Shown piece by piece: positions 12,731 through 24,048 of a stretch of DNA of 64,000 nucleotides. Positions within the stretch are counted from its first letter, which is position 1. Each line of letters starts with the position of its first letter. Where the stretch lies: assembly GCF_905475395.1 (NCBI RefSeq), contig NC_058337.1, positions 97,582,368 to 97,646,367 on the forward strand, given 5' to 3'. The notes beneath the pieces were generated by a model, which was not told the origin of the DNA, ran no database searches, and was given only the letters and a program-made list of their open reading frames with translations. A program made the translations under genes and the position numbers. This DNA comes from Chrysoperla carnea. Lineage: Eukaryota > Arthropoda > Insecta > Neuroptera > Chrysopidae.

Positions 12731-14271
12731 TGCTTAAAAAATGAAAAGATAAAAATTTCATTTCGTTAGAATACATTAGATTATGTCAATCATGTAAAGA
12801 AAGGATTCCTACAATTTTTTAATCACTATCTTTTTCATGTTTGCAAGCAGACAAAAATTTCTTTTTATTTATCTTATTCTTTCGAAAATAAATGACATTT
12901 GTATCAGGTTTACAGAGCCACTCGGTATGTTGTATGTTTTTTACAGTCTCCAAATTCTTACTTACTATTCTTCATCAAACCTGTGATTTTTTTGTTGTTG
13001 TAAAATTGCATGTAATTTTGTAACCTGTTTTAGTTCTCACGTCAATATTCATAGCATTATTTTCTTATTTATACCGCCTTTTATTACAAATTCTAATTTA
13101 TTTTTCAAATTATGTGGTTTTTAGCGTTTGATTTTTTGATACATGTATACTCCAGGGAGTGAACGAAAAAAAACCATAATCCATGCTATCGAGAAGCAAA
13201 ACATTTGGTCGCGTAGAAGACAAAATTCTAAGAGGGATAGCGTTTTTGGCATCTTTCTAGTTGGTGCATACGATTTTGTATACACTTTCGTTTGACACCG
13301 TATTTCGTTGGCTATTTCTTTACCCAACCTCTACCCGAATTTTTTCTTCTACCCTACGAATCGATAGCATGCTTTCGGGCTTTATCATTGGGTCATTCGA
13401 AGAATATCTGGATTAAGTCCCCAATGCAAAAATTCATGCCGAGCGAGTAACACTTTGAAATATATTCCAAATGATAGCACATACATCGAGTATTGACATA
13501 CTACATCCTTATCCAGTCAAACCTGAGTGAAGGCTAGGCACATCCCTTTTTATGATGCACTTTTTGGACCCAACCTTTACCTACGCGGTAAAAACTTCAA
13601 ACTACTCTAAAAATGTAGTGTCCATGACATTATAACATAGTGCCTCATTTTATCTTGAGCGATATTGAGGTACGTCAATTTTAATACCTTCTTTTTTGAC
13701 GCCCTATAGTACCCATCGAATAACACCATTTGCAAATGACAAATCAAATAAATAAATTGCTTTTACGGAACAATAATGTGTTGGAACATTATTTTTTCAT
13801 GCTTATTTACTTGCCTAAAAAGTATTAAAAAAATTATATTAATAATAAATTGAGAATCACTTATACACATTTTAAAGAATATTTTTTATCTTTTCAACAT
13901 GAGAAGAATAGAAGTAAAGCATAAAGATATAGGTATTGTGTATTAAAGATATTGAGGTATAAAGTTTTGAATTTTGTGATGAATACTCAGCACTTATTTT
14001 CTCATATTGAACAGTCATCTTTAACTATATTTATATAATTATTTATTTATCTGTTCTTAATCTCGTATCATTTCTTTTCAATAATAGTAATTTATATGAT
14101 GGAATATGTTATACTAATTGATGCTATTGACTGTCAATATTGTAACTATATTATTGTGTTATATTGTATTTGTGTCTTTAGTTAGACATAACTTATTGTC
14201 AGTTTAAAATTTTTAATAATATACATTGTAGGTAATAATATAAGAGCCTGTGATAAAAAATAGCTATACTG

Positions 14272-14722
14272 AAGAAAAAAAATCTTAATACCAACCGATA
14301 TGAGGTTGCCTCAACCTCATCGCGAGATACAATTTGGCGATTGGTTCCACGAATGCGATAAAACTACCGCACGGGGTTGAATGGTGAAGTTGACACAAAC
14401 GCATGAGTTGTGTGTATGAAAGTAATATACTGTCTTAAAAATTTCAAATATTGTTGTTGAAATGCAACATAGTTTTAAATAATCTTTTTTTGACTGGTTC
14501 TACCTCTTAAATATTATAACAAAATAGTGACGTGATTGTCACAACTACATGAGCAGGTAGAGAAAATTAAACGTCTATACCTAATCTAATAGATTAAAAA
14601 AAAATATATAGATATCTTCGAAGTCAGATTTGAAACAGCGATATGTGGACTATCGATTTTGGTGTCCTAAGTCTACAGCTGTAACATTTGCGCTATCGCT
14701 GCTTGTTGCGTACACCAAAAAT
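14272..14722 (-). mobile_element. tRNA-derived SINE-like element, copy 1
   Basis: Read on the minus strand, the head contains an A-box-like GATAGCGCAAATGTTACAGC and, about 50 nt on, a B-box-like GTTTCAAATC. The body ends in a hairpin-forming GAGGTTGAGGCAACCTC and an AT-rich tail near 14275-14290. The body and much of the head recur at 36578-36850. Box spacing fits an internal RNA polymerase III promoter of a tRNA-derived SINE. Confidence 0.6.
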
Positions 14723-14736
14723 AAGTAAGTTAGTAA

Positions 14737-15095
14737 CAATAATTTTCATGTAGTTGGCTCAATCACATATGGACTAGACATGATAGGTATGCGATCATCA
14801 TAATCAAATCATTTATTTAAACCATTATATATTAAAACTAAGTACAATTTTATTTTTCATTAATAAAATGCATGACTTTAAACAAAAATCAATCTCTTTC
14901 ATAGAAGTAATGATTTTGTTTATTTAACTTCAGTGATTTTATATTGAATTCATATTTTAAATTCAATCCCATTCTATTGCGTAAATACAAATATTTAGCT
15001 GTACTTGTTCCAATCATTAGGAAATTGTTTGAAAGTATATTTACTTCATCATTATTTTAATTTTTTTTTCAGTGTATTAGAAGGCTGGTTTTTTT
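14737..15095 (+). repeat. Dispersed repeat R2, copy 1
   Basis: Contains CAATCACATATGGACTAGAC, CTTTCATAGAAGTAATGATT and TTATTTAACTTCAGTGATTT, shared with 36853-37208 and 60518-60955. At 14.7 and 36.8 kb it directly follows the SINE-like element, so the two were probably mobilised or duplicated together. Confidence 0.7.
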
Positions 15096-15099
15096 GCAT

Positions 15100-16550
15100 G
15101 CGATTTCCATAAATATGTAGAGTCGTAAGCTCTGGTCAGTCAATTATACAAAATTCTGAATTAATGAAACATTGAAGCAAAATATTAATAATTTTTTTAA
15201 CAAAATATGAATCTGCAAAATAATTAAAGATTAATTTAAAAAAGTGAAGGAAGAGATTTTCGTTTGATCTGGAGAAAGCTGAAATCGGAAACTTATCTCG
15301 CCCACTTAATAGCGAAACTTTTGTACGAAACATTCAAAAAAATATTATACAAGGTGGGACTGAGAATTGTGCAATTTAGAAAACATTCAATCATAAAAAT
15401 CAGTTAAGAAAATTACTAACATTTTATTTTCAAGTGAATTATATTTTTAACTACTTAAGTAAATTGCACTTTTAATACCTATACTTAAGATTGTTAAATT
15501 GTATAAGAAAGTATTCAAGGAAATTAATTAAGTGTAACTTAGCTCATAAAATAACTCCAGTAATATGGCGTCCATTCAAATGTTCACATTCTTCCAGACG
15601 AGCAAGTTTCATTCATCATATGTTGTAGAATTTGAACTACCTATTGAGAGTTTTATTCTTTCAGTACTCCAGCCGTTAGTGATCGGTTATCCGGGTATCA
15701 TTTCTCTCTCACCTGATATTCTGCTTTTTAAGTAAGAAAATGTCATAAGTTGTTAAGTTGTTGAAATTGCAGGACGCTTAATCGAACTTGTCACAGACTT
15801 AATTTATTTTAACACAGCATTTGCCTGCAGTAATTGATGAAATTCAAGATAATATACCACTTCTTACCACGTCTAATAGCTGTTACATCCACGCTTCAAA
15901 GTTTTCTCCGACATACAAGAGCCCGGCTATAAAGCGCTACGCATCATAACCGGACAAAATGTACAAGGAGAATATTATGTTTACCATATATCATATTCAT
16001 CTTTGTTAAAATGCCCTAAATGGTTTATTTTTTCAAAATCTTCGAAAAAGTCTGCCATGACCTTCGGGTTATCCTTCAGTAATAATGATCGATTATCGCA
16101 AAATATCCTACTCCTAGTCTTATAGCAATAACGTGTTGCTTGGTCGAAGTTTACGCCTTCGTAACGTGACAAACTCAATTGATACTACCGGCTGCAAAAA
16201 TTAGTTCTCATTTCATTTATTGATTTGGCTTTTATAAGCCATATCCACCACGGTTTGTATAATGTATATTTAGGTATATACGTTAGTGGAGATTCGATAT
16301 CAAAAGAAAAATGAATTTAATTAATCGAGAAAGAATTTTAAAAATGTTGCTCACATTCCAAATATAATTTTTTATTTAAAAGGTATTTCTATTTTGTTTG
16401 GTATACTATAGGTATGCTCTATAGGTATGCTACATGTACCTATATTAAATTAATTGTTCATCATTTGTTTATTTGTTTTTTAATAAATGAAATATTTAGT
16501 TTGGTAGAGTATAACAAAGCAATGGTATTTCAATTATTAAAATTTATATT
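15100..16550. other. No firm gene
   Basis: AT-rich DNA apart from the small ORF at 15981-16178 and the GC-richer 15880-15960 next to it. Confidence 0.5.
15981..16178 (-). CDS. Small unrecognised ORF in a GC-richer patch
   Basis: About 65 codons without an ATG at the listed start (TTG), containing VNFDQATRYCYKTRSRIF and KVMADFFEDFEKINHLGHF, ending W-stop. Residue composition (charged and aromatic, few lysine/isoleucine runs) is more protein-like than most ORFs here. A TTTTTGCAG acceptor-like site lies just upstream at about 16195, but the frame after it hits a stop unless shifted. It could be an internal or last exon, or a transposon fossil. No function can be given. Confidence 0.2.
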   Translation of the reverse strand: MSLSRYEGVNFDQATRYCYKTRSRIFCDNRSLLLKDNPKVMADFFEDFEKINHLGHFNKDEYDIW

Positions 16551-16553
16551 CTA

Positions 16554-16640
16554 CTAGCGGACCCGACAGACGTTGTCCTGTGGAAACGTATACTATGCTT
16601 TACCTGCTCGCTAAGCCCGTTAAGCCCATCTGCCAGCCGA
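16554..16640 (-). mobile_element. Helitron-like 3' end, minus orientation
   Basis: Minus-strand reading ends in CAACGTCTGTCGGGTCCGCTAG-like sequence (CTAG at 16554-16557). It is GC-rich against a very AT-rich background. The partner 5' end was not found; the element type is inferred from the terminus. Confidence 0.35.
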
Positions 16641-16879
16641 TCTCCTCAGGTCCGCCAAAACCATTACGCTAAACCCCAATTTTACTTCTGTCTATTCGAC
16701 CTTTGGTCTGGTTGGAGCTCTCATATAGCTCTAATAAATACCTATTCACAATACTTGAATAATAATAAATAATATTCAGTACTATTCAAAATACATAGTA
16801 CGTAGTAAGTTAAAATAAAAATATAATTTTAATATTAAATAACACCTCAATACTATTTAAGATGCATGGTTATTTATAT

Positions 16880-17095
16880 GCATGGTACACTTTTTAAATG
16901 CGCTTCCACCATTTAATGAAATTTAATTTTTTTAATGCGCAACTCTCAAAGACAGTTGTAGCGGAGCGAATGGGAAATTTATACCATCATCGGATCCATT
17001 TGAACACACACGAAAATATCATCAATATCGATCCATCGGTTTAGGAAGAGTTCAGAGACTACACACAAGGAATATGGATGTAAGGCCAAAGAAAA
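16880..17095 (+). repeat. Dispersed repeat R6
   Basis: AAATGCGCTTCCACCATTTA followed by GCGCAACTCTCAAAGACAG and TTGTAGCGGAGCG matches 57170-57290 in order; the start also resembles 7392-7410. Confidence 0.5.
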
Positions 17096-17403
17096 ACGAG
17101 ACTTTTATAATTTCAGCAAGCCATCTGTCTTATTCACAGATCATTTTAAAACGCTCATAACTATAACATTTTGACCAAAAGCAAATCATTGGACTGTTCT
17201 TTCAGAGAAAAATATGTTTCAAATAGTTTTACTGCTCAAATGAACTTAGATTATTTCTACTGTAGGTTACAGGTAGCCTAAATTTAGTAGTTAGGTACAG
17301 GTAACCTAAATTTAGTAGCCGTCACTTGATACGGGCTGTGCGATTGGGGTTTTGCAAGGAAAAATCATGATCAAAATTATTTAAACTTTGTTAGAAATTT
17401 CAG

Positions 17404-17413
17404 TTTATTTATT
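17404..17413 (-). promoter_or_regulatory. poly-A signal of paralogue A
   Basis: Two overlapping AATAAA hexamers on the minus strand, 26-35 nt past the stop codon, well placed for cleavage and polyadenylation. Confidence 0.6.
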
Positions 17414-17438
17414 TATATAAAATAAAATAGGTTATACT

Positions 17439-20036
17439 TTACTCAACCAATAGATAAATCTGAAATCTGCCTACACATTCATCATTTTGAAAAAACTTAC
17501 AGTCTGATCTAAAACTACCCCTTGGCATGTTTTTTGGAATCGTTGCTCTTAAGTCAAAAACTTTATATTCGCCCTGAAAATTAAATATTGGTGATGATCG
17601 TAGCGAAATAAGTTTTTTTGTTGAAATTAGTTTACGTACCGGATACATTTTACAATCATATGGCATATCTGTTTGTTTAAAAAAATCCTGAAAATATACA
17701 TCAAACTGTGGCATGCTCATAATGTTGCATAAGTCTGCTTTATTCAACTCAACCAATGGAACTTGAATGTATCCATTACCCATTTTTTTATAGTATTTAA
17801 AGGTTATCTACAAAAATATGCAGAGAATTAAATAAAAACAAGTGAAAACAAACAATTGACTGAGTTGATTGTTGAAATACCATGCATAGACAGTGTTGAT
17901 GACTCTGTAACATTGCACATACATACATGTCACACATACATAACTGATATTACCATGCTATACAATTTACGCCTAATTTGCGCCCTCACGGGTAAACAGT
18001 GATATTTACGAAAAAATGTTTGAAACAAAAGTTGGTTTTTTTATAAGGAATATTTTTTACATTTAAACTTTTGTTCTTTCTTTAACGGTTTACAAAATGG
18101 ATCCTACGGACCCATGACCCAAATGACCTTTGTTGCTCATTTACAAACTTGACCATATTTTACGTCCTCAGTACGCTATTTCAGTCAAAAATTTCAGCAT
18201 GATATCTCTATTCGTTTTTGAGTAATCGTGATGACAGACGAACAGACATATGACAGACGACAGATGACAGACGACGGACGACAGACGACAGACGAAAGAC
18301 GATAGACAACAGACGACAGGTGACAGACGACAGACAGCCAATCGGAAATGGACTAATAAAGTGATTTTTACAACTTTACCAAACCTTGGGACTAAACTTA
18401 ATATACCTTGCATATTACATATATGCATGGTATAAAAACTTGGGACTAAACTTAATATACCTTGCATATTACATATATGCATGGTATAAAAATTTAAATT
18501 TTCGATAGGTTTAGCAATGCAATAAACAGTAAAATTGTATAGTTTTATAAGAGACTAAAAATAGAATAAATTCAAATTATTTAGAAGAAAATATCAGCAA
18601 CGTTGCGGTCGTGCCGCGGTCGTGCAAATCACGGAGCAGACAATAGTAAGTCAAATCCAGCTTCCTTATGTTGTTTTTCATGCAGTTAATCTGGACATGT
18701 AACGAAGGTAAGTATTAAAATGTTACTAAAAAATAAGCAAGTTTCTAAAAGGTAATACGAATGCAACCATTCAAATATCCGGTGACGAGAATATGCATTG
18801 GTACGACATAAGTCAAATTGTGAACATTTTTTAAAACACTAGCTAGTCTTCGGAAGATCTTGAAAAGTATTATTATGTTACAAAAAAAATTGAAGGTTTC
18901 GATCAAAAATTCAAAGTAGATTATTACAGTGTTGGCTTTACATTTTGACCCAGATACCAATTTCAACACTCCTTCTGACATCAAACGTAACATTTCGATA
19001 TACACACGTAACGTATTGTTTCCAGATGGTAAAGTTAATATCGAATACCAAGGAAATAAATATCGGGAACAACTATACATTGTCCCAGAAGAGTACGACT
19101 CTCTAGACGGACGAATGTATAAAGCATTTAAATACCTCCAAGTTATTGATGAATCTGGTAAATATTCAAAATCTAGCCCTCAGATTCACGTTGTTTATAA
19201 CATTGACAACAATGGTACTTAAATATCTTAAATATCCAGAACTTTTTGAGGAAAAAGTCAGATATGTTCCGAAAATAAAACTTCGGGAAAATGCAAAGCC
19301 CGTATATTCAAGAGAAAGAGAACTACATTACTAACTTCGCGAGAAAGTCGAGAGGAAAGTAGATATTTGAATCCCTGGACAAGGGAAAGTAGATACAACT
19401 GACGGAGAGTCTTTTTTGGTAGTTATTCCAGACGGAGATTCTGTGTAGACTACAAAATGAGGGTTACTAATTGTCTAGTTAATGCTTACTACCCTATCCC
19501 ACTAATTACTTTTTTTTTAAATAATTACTTTAATTTAAAATTTCATTCATTTCTTAGTTACGACCATGATATTTTACTGGGTATTTAAAGATTAGAAGGT
19601 TAAATTCGATGTCTTTATATATAACTTTTACTCGGCTGTTTATATAAATCATATATACCCTAAACGCTTAGAAAAAAAATTTACCCGGGGGAAAAAATGA
19701 AAACCCTGTAAAATAGTAAATCCACAATAAAGAATTAAGATCGTTATAAATTACCTTTATATCTGTAAGTGGCTGGAAAACCTTTATTTTTCCATGAATT
19801 GTCATCGTTGTTTTATTATATTTAGTCAATTTAAATGATCGTATGTCAAGATATTTCAGAAAATTTTCATCCTGATCGATAGATTTTATAGTTCCGCTCA
19901 CTTCATTACCTATTACGAAAAAAGTGTAAAATTTTAAATTTTTAATTATCATGAGTCACTTTACTTACATTTTAATATGTTAATAAACCTTATAATCAAC
20001 AAAGGCAATAAATATATTAATGGAAAATACTGCATG
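17439..20036 (-). CDS. DUF1091-family secreted protein, paralogue A (4 exons)
   Basis: Spliced model on the minus strand. Exon 1 is 20036-19969, exon 2 19896-19755, exon 3 17807-17640 and exon 4 17573-17439 (stop TAA), giving about 170 aa. Exon 1 begins MQYFPLIYLLPLLII, a hydrophobic signal peptide, and ends at a strong GTAAGT donor. Exon 2 carries DQDENFLKYLD and LTKYNKTT; exon 3 carries GNGYIQVPLVELNKADLC and PYDCKMYP; exon 4 starts GEYKVF and ends with DECVGRFQIYLLVE. This order matches DUF1091 proteins and paralogues B-D. Introns 2 and 3 are clean GT..AG, and intron 3 is only 66 nt. Two AATAAA motifs lie about 26-35 nt after the stop. Weak point: the acceptor with the better pyrimidine tract (exon starting at 19909) is out of frame with exon 1, so I chose the AG before 19896. 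A different first exon is possible. Function unknown; secretion is inferred. Confidence 0.8.
18225..18345 (+). repeat. Expanded CAGACGA-type minisatellite inside R1
   Basis: About 120 bp of irregular ACAGACG/ATAGACA/ACGGACG heptamers. Other R1 copies carry only 10-25 bp of this motif, so the array expanded locally. The ORF at 18168-18482 on the minus strand is the translation of this array. Confidence 0.8.
18380..18492 (+). repeat. 57-bp tandem duplication of the R1 end
   Basis: The block from CTTGGGACTAAACTTAATAT to CATATATGCATGGTATAAAA occurs twice back-to-back with essentially no differences, indicating a recent duplication. Confidence 0.85.
18757..19334 (+). pseudogene. Frame-broken coding remnant, unrecognised
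   Basis: Three consecutive protein-like stretches in different frames. The first (18757-18948) is interrupted by two in-frame stops and includes GDENMHWYDISQIVNIF, later KKIEGFDQKFKVDYYS. The second (about 18938-19222) includes YTRNVLFPDGKVNIEYQGNK and REQLYIVPEEYDSLDGRMY. The third (about 19208-19334) includes KYPELFEEKVRYVPKIKL. Each change moves the reading frame by one base in the same direction, as small indels in one ancestral ORF would. Base composition is less AT-rich than the flanks. It lies antisense inside intron 2 of paralogue A. I do not recognise the family. A decayed mobile element or an endogenous viral fragment are both possible, and neither is shown. Confidence 0.5.
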
Positions 20037-20845
20037 CTACAATTGTTCAATTTATGCACATTATTGAGCCAGGATACAATTATTGAGCCACTGCTTTTTG
20101 TACTATAATTTTATTTATTGCGTGACTGAGATGCTGATTGTATATTTATTTATATAGCAGGTATTACTTTAAAAAACAAAATTTGTATAAATAATACGGA
20201 AACAGATAAAATAGATACAGATAAAAGATATGCTTTGATTATTTTCTGTTTTGATGGGAGATCAAAAATTTTATATGAAAAGTCGTTTCACAACATGAAT
20301 ATTCCAATGTTTACAAAAAGTACAATAAATATTTTTGAATTTTTAAAAATATATCCTTCGTGATTTCCAACTACTATTCACTTTATTTTTAATAACTTTA
20401 CTAATGATCAAAATTTCTAGTTTCTTAATATTAACCCGTCAACATTCCCGTCAACCGTTCGGTAATATTTAGTCCCGCGATGAGAGACTTGCTGAAGAAT
20501 TATGTTCATGCATCCAATATTTCTAGCGTTAAATACTCATTAATTTCTTGAGTTCGAATTTGAATAAGTAAATAATATTACAACAAAAATGAAAATAATC
20601 ATAATCATATATTCATTAATTATACTATAAATATTTCTTGAATTAGTTCGTTATTTAAAATGAATTCTTTGCATATAAAGAAAGGAATTGTCAATAAAAA
20701 GACGAATTTATATAGAAAAATACACTTATAGGTTATGTACCAGAAAGAATGCTTTCAATAAAAATTATAATATAAATCATAAAAAATTTAATTTCGGCAA
20801 CTTCGTCTGCATATGTTAAACTTAAGATTAAAATTAATTAATAAC

Positions 20846-21421
20846 AAGTGAAAACAAACTATTGAGTGAGTAAATTGTTGAAATACCATGTATAAACAGT
20901 GTTGATGACCCAATCGTTTGATTTTTACGTCATGTAAATAAAGAAAGATATCATTCACTTTTATTAGATAGCCACACACATGTAACTGATATTCCCATAT
21001 AATACCTACTAAAAATTTGGCACCCAATTTGCGCCTTCGCGGATAAACAGTGATGTTTACGAAAAAATTCAATTCAAACAAAATTTTTTTATGAGGAACA
21101 TTTTTTACATTTAAATTTTTGTCTATGTCTAACGGTTTACAAGATGGGTCCTACGGACCTATGTTGCTCATTTACGAACTAAACCTTACTTTCTATGTCT
21201 TAAGCACGCTATAAAAATTTCAACTTGATATCTCTTTTCGTTTTGAGTTATCGTGTTGACAGACAGACAGATGGACACGCAACCGAAATCGGACTAATTT
21301 GGTGATTTTATGAACACCTGTACTAAAATTTTGTTGGTAGCATCAATATTTTCAAGCGTTACAAACTTGGGACTAAAATTAATGTACCTTGTATATATTT
21401 CATATACATGGTATAATTATT
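20846..21421 (+). repeat. R1 repeat family, near full-length copy
   Basis: Same order of landmarks as 17843-18492: AACAAGTGAAAACAAAC at the start, TTTGCGCCTTCGCGGATAAA, AACGGTTTACAAGATGGGTC, GACAGACAGACAG, and an end at ATACATGGTATAA. It adds an AAAATTTTGTTGGTAGCATC segment missing from the 17.8 kb copy. It lies just upstream of paralogue A. Confidence 0.75.
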
Positions 21422-21503
21422 AACTTTTATCGATTACCCATAGAGTGCCCATACTAACCGATTATATCAGCTAAAAGCAACCAATACTACTATTGTGTAA
21501 AAT

Positions 21504-21906
21504 TCCTATATATTATAAATGTGAAAGTAAAGTTGTTTGTTTGTTTGTTACGGTTTTACGCAAAAACTAATTTGACTAATGAATTTGAATGAAAAATGTG
21601 CTATAATTTATAAAGATATATTAAAAGAAAAAAAAAATTTTAATTTGGTCTATGACATTTCACTACGCCAACTATGAGCATTATTTGAACCATAAATTAA
21701 AGATTTCTGTAATAAAATTAATGTCCCAATTCTAATACACTCAATGAATCAAAACTCTAACATTACATATATTTTACCTACATAAAGCAATTCCTAACCC
21801 TATTTTGAGTGTTATGGATGGGGCATAAGTGAGAGCAGGAGATGTGGAAGCCATAACGCGGTGGCTTTTACTTTTAGTCCACATAATCGGGCTGGTATCA
21901 AGCTAG
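21504..21906 (+). mobile_element. Helitron-like non-autonomous element
   Basis: Begins TCCTATATATTATAAATGTG followed by a TTTG run and TTACGG; ends GGGCTGGTATCAAGCTAG. Terminal forms and length (about 400 bp) resemble the 5552-6042 element, although the 5' flank is T rather than A. It lies upstream of paralogue A, between A and B. Boundaries are by termini only. Confidence 0.5.
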
Positions 21907-21909
21907 TTT

Positions 21910-23250
21910 TAATTAAAAATCAACATAATATGAATTACCTGATATCCCCTACAAGTGATTCTACTATCCATTAAAGTTCAAAAAAAAAAGTTCAAATTTG
22001 TCTTCAAAATTAATTATAGATATTTGTTTTAATTATATATCGATCGCACTTGGTTAAAGCTAACTATATCATCCTTGGCATATGAGGGGTTGAAGTAGAG
22101 AGATAAGTCTAAGCAGAGTTGAGGTATTCAAGAGGGCTAACTCAAAAGGGAGTCTATTGGTAAAAGTAGAAAAGCGTCCAGCTGAAAGAATTTAATTTTC
22201 AGAATTGACCAAAATGGCGCTTTTGTAGAAAAAGTGTGCTTGATATAATATTGAGCACTTCTTTCATAATTTACACGCTTAATATAGGTATCCTTTACGA
22301 ACAGCACTTTTTGAGATGGTCCTATTATTTCCAGCGTCCATTGACAAGTTCTTCAATCAAAAGTCCATTGGCTTTCATAATTTGAGAAGTACTTACGTTA
22401 TACATGTTCTATTACACCAAAATTAATGAGAAAACATTGTTTTTTTTAATTCGCAGGGTACACTTTCTAATCTATTTGTGTGCTATTCGCTAGAAACACT
22501 AAGGGAAGATTAAAGAAGCATATGACTTAAAGTTTCCGGCTGGTTCAGAGGAAGGAACATCGATTACACAGGAAGAAATTAAAAAAACTTTTTATACAAC
22601 CAATAACATTATACATATGATAGACATTACAGTCACGAAATACTACAAAATGAATATAGAAAATATGTTAATGAATTTCAATAAAAAATCAGATATCAAT
22701 ATTTATATCAATGTCAAATAAGTAACAGGAAGGATCAATATGACTTTGCTAAACTTTGATCAACACCCGGTAGTTAGTTAATAAGAAAATACGAAACGCA
22801 GAAAAAATTTTAAGTACTAATTTTATAATCAATTTTCCAAAACAAATATCTAAGTCTATGATAGCTGTTTTGCTAATGTTTGCGAAGCCAGTTTTTGATC
22901 TAAATTTTGGTATATGTCCACCTTACTTTCTCACCAAATAGAGATTTTTATAAAGAATGACTTTTAGTCGCAACTTTTAAAAAAAATCCCTTTTACATAT
23001 TATTCTTTTCAAAATATAAATATATTTACAAAAATTTAAATCAAAAATTATTATCATTATAATTAATTTGATTCGTAAACAAATATTTTAAATAAAAAAT
23101 CTTTAAAATATAATTTTCTTATTTAGAGTGGTTAGAACAAGGCTGTCATCTGGTAGCTTCTTTGCGAACTGTAAGCTGCTTCTGAATGAGTATATCGTAA
23201 TAAAGGCCAATATTATATGTAGAGAGAGTAAATCACTTGTGATCCTTCAA
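21910..23250. other. Intergenic between A and B, nothing recognised
   Basis: No ORF or repeat I can name, apart from short A/T runs. Confidence 0.5.
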
Positions 23251-23254
23251 GCAA

Positions 23255-23570
23255 AGGTTTAATATCGCTTTATAAGGCCTCTAAAAGGCCTGACGCTGAA
23301 CGCCTAGACCTGATATCATCACAGTGGGGAGGAGGAAGAAACGATATCTCATCTTCTCTAACACTGTCCAGCTCTTACCATGAGAAGATGAACTCACTTA
23401 AGCCAGTCTTTCTTTGATGATCTCTCCGATCTCGAGTCCATTGACGCCAAAGCTCTCCTGCTATACTTAAACAACTCCAAATGGTTAATGGAGTAGTGGC
23501 CAGGGATGGGTAGATCCTTTTTCGGTATCACAATGGATCCTTTGGTCTAAGTATGTCTAATTTCAGGAAA
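23255..23570 (+). pseudogene. Decayed non-LTR retrotransposon (LINE), 3' end
   Basis: Plus-strand reading gives ETISHLL, a stop, HCPAL, a stop, and then SFFDDLSDLESIDAKALLLY ending in NNSKWLME and a stop. The HLL..CPAL zinc-knuckle-like motif followed by a DDL...L..LN.S.WL tail is the usual C-terminus of Jockey/CR1-like LINE ORF2 proteins. It is followed by GGTATCACAATGGATC...GGTCTAAGT, a typical 3' UTR tail of such elements. Two in-frame stops show it is dead. It sits between paralogues A and B. Clade assignment is tentative. Confidence 0.75.
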
Positions 23571-24048
23571 GAAAATCCAACTCTTATCAAACCTACTTTA
23601 ATTGATCTTCTAACTCTTACCAATCTGGAACTCAAGTCGACTTTTAGTAGCCATTAGATGTCAATGTCAGCTAGCTTTTGTGTGTTAATGTGTCTGCCTC
23701 TTCTTAAATGCAGACTTGAGTCCAACAGACCCATGACTTGAGTACAATAGCTATGGTCTTAGGTTGTTGATTTCAAATACTGCATATTTTAATTGTAATG
23801 TGCTTGCTCATAATCGTCTGTACGAACCGACCCATTGCTGGACCCAACAATATATTTGTTTTAATCTGCAGCTTTGTAGAACATTGTTTCTAGTCCAAGG
23901 TCTTTACGGCATTAAAAAATTATTACCGTTCAAATCATGATATTTTTATGATTTGACAAACATAAAAATTATCACGCAATTCACGTTAATTAATTTAATT
24001 CTAACATTATATTAAAAATGTATAGTGTTGAAAATATTACTCTCCGTA

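Larger units (their letters stand above)
9730..14270. other. No gene recognised
   Basis: Contains R7 (10785), the TA microsatellite and the 12350-12730 repeat. 13110-13560 is less AT-rich and has a minus-strand ORF (13121-13327, MGKEIANEIRCQTKVYTKSY...) that I do not recognise and would not call a gene. Confidence 0.5.
17843..18492 (+). repeat. R1 repeat family, near full-length copy
   Basis: Starts AACAAGTGAAAACAAACAATTGACTGAG-like and ends ATGCATGGTATAAAA. Shared internal landmarks are GCGCCCTCACGGGTAAACAG, AACGGTTTACAAAATGG and the CAGACGACAGACG tract. Near the ends, ATACCATGCATA and TATGCATGGTAT form an imperfect inverted repeat. It lies in intron 2 of paralogue A. In this copy the CAGACG tract is expanded (18225-18345) and the last 57 bp are duplicated in tandem. 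Confidence 0.75.

Noticed and set aside
18168-18482. 104-codon minus-strand ORF with repeated CRLSSV-like units
   Set aside because: Translation of the CAGACG minisatellite and the duplicated R1 end, not a gene.
18745-19080. 111-codon minus-strand ORF
   Set aside because: The opposite strand has the more protein-like blocks; this ORF is antisense to that remnant and in no family I know.
20788-21081. 97-codon minus-strand ORF upstream of paralogue A
   Set aside because: Covers an R1 repeat copy in antisense.
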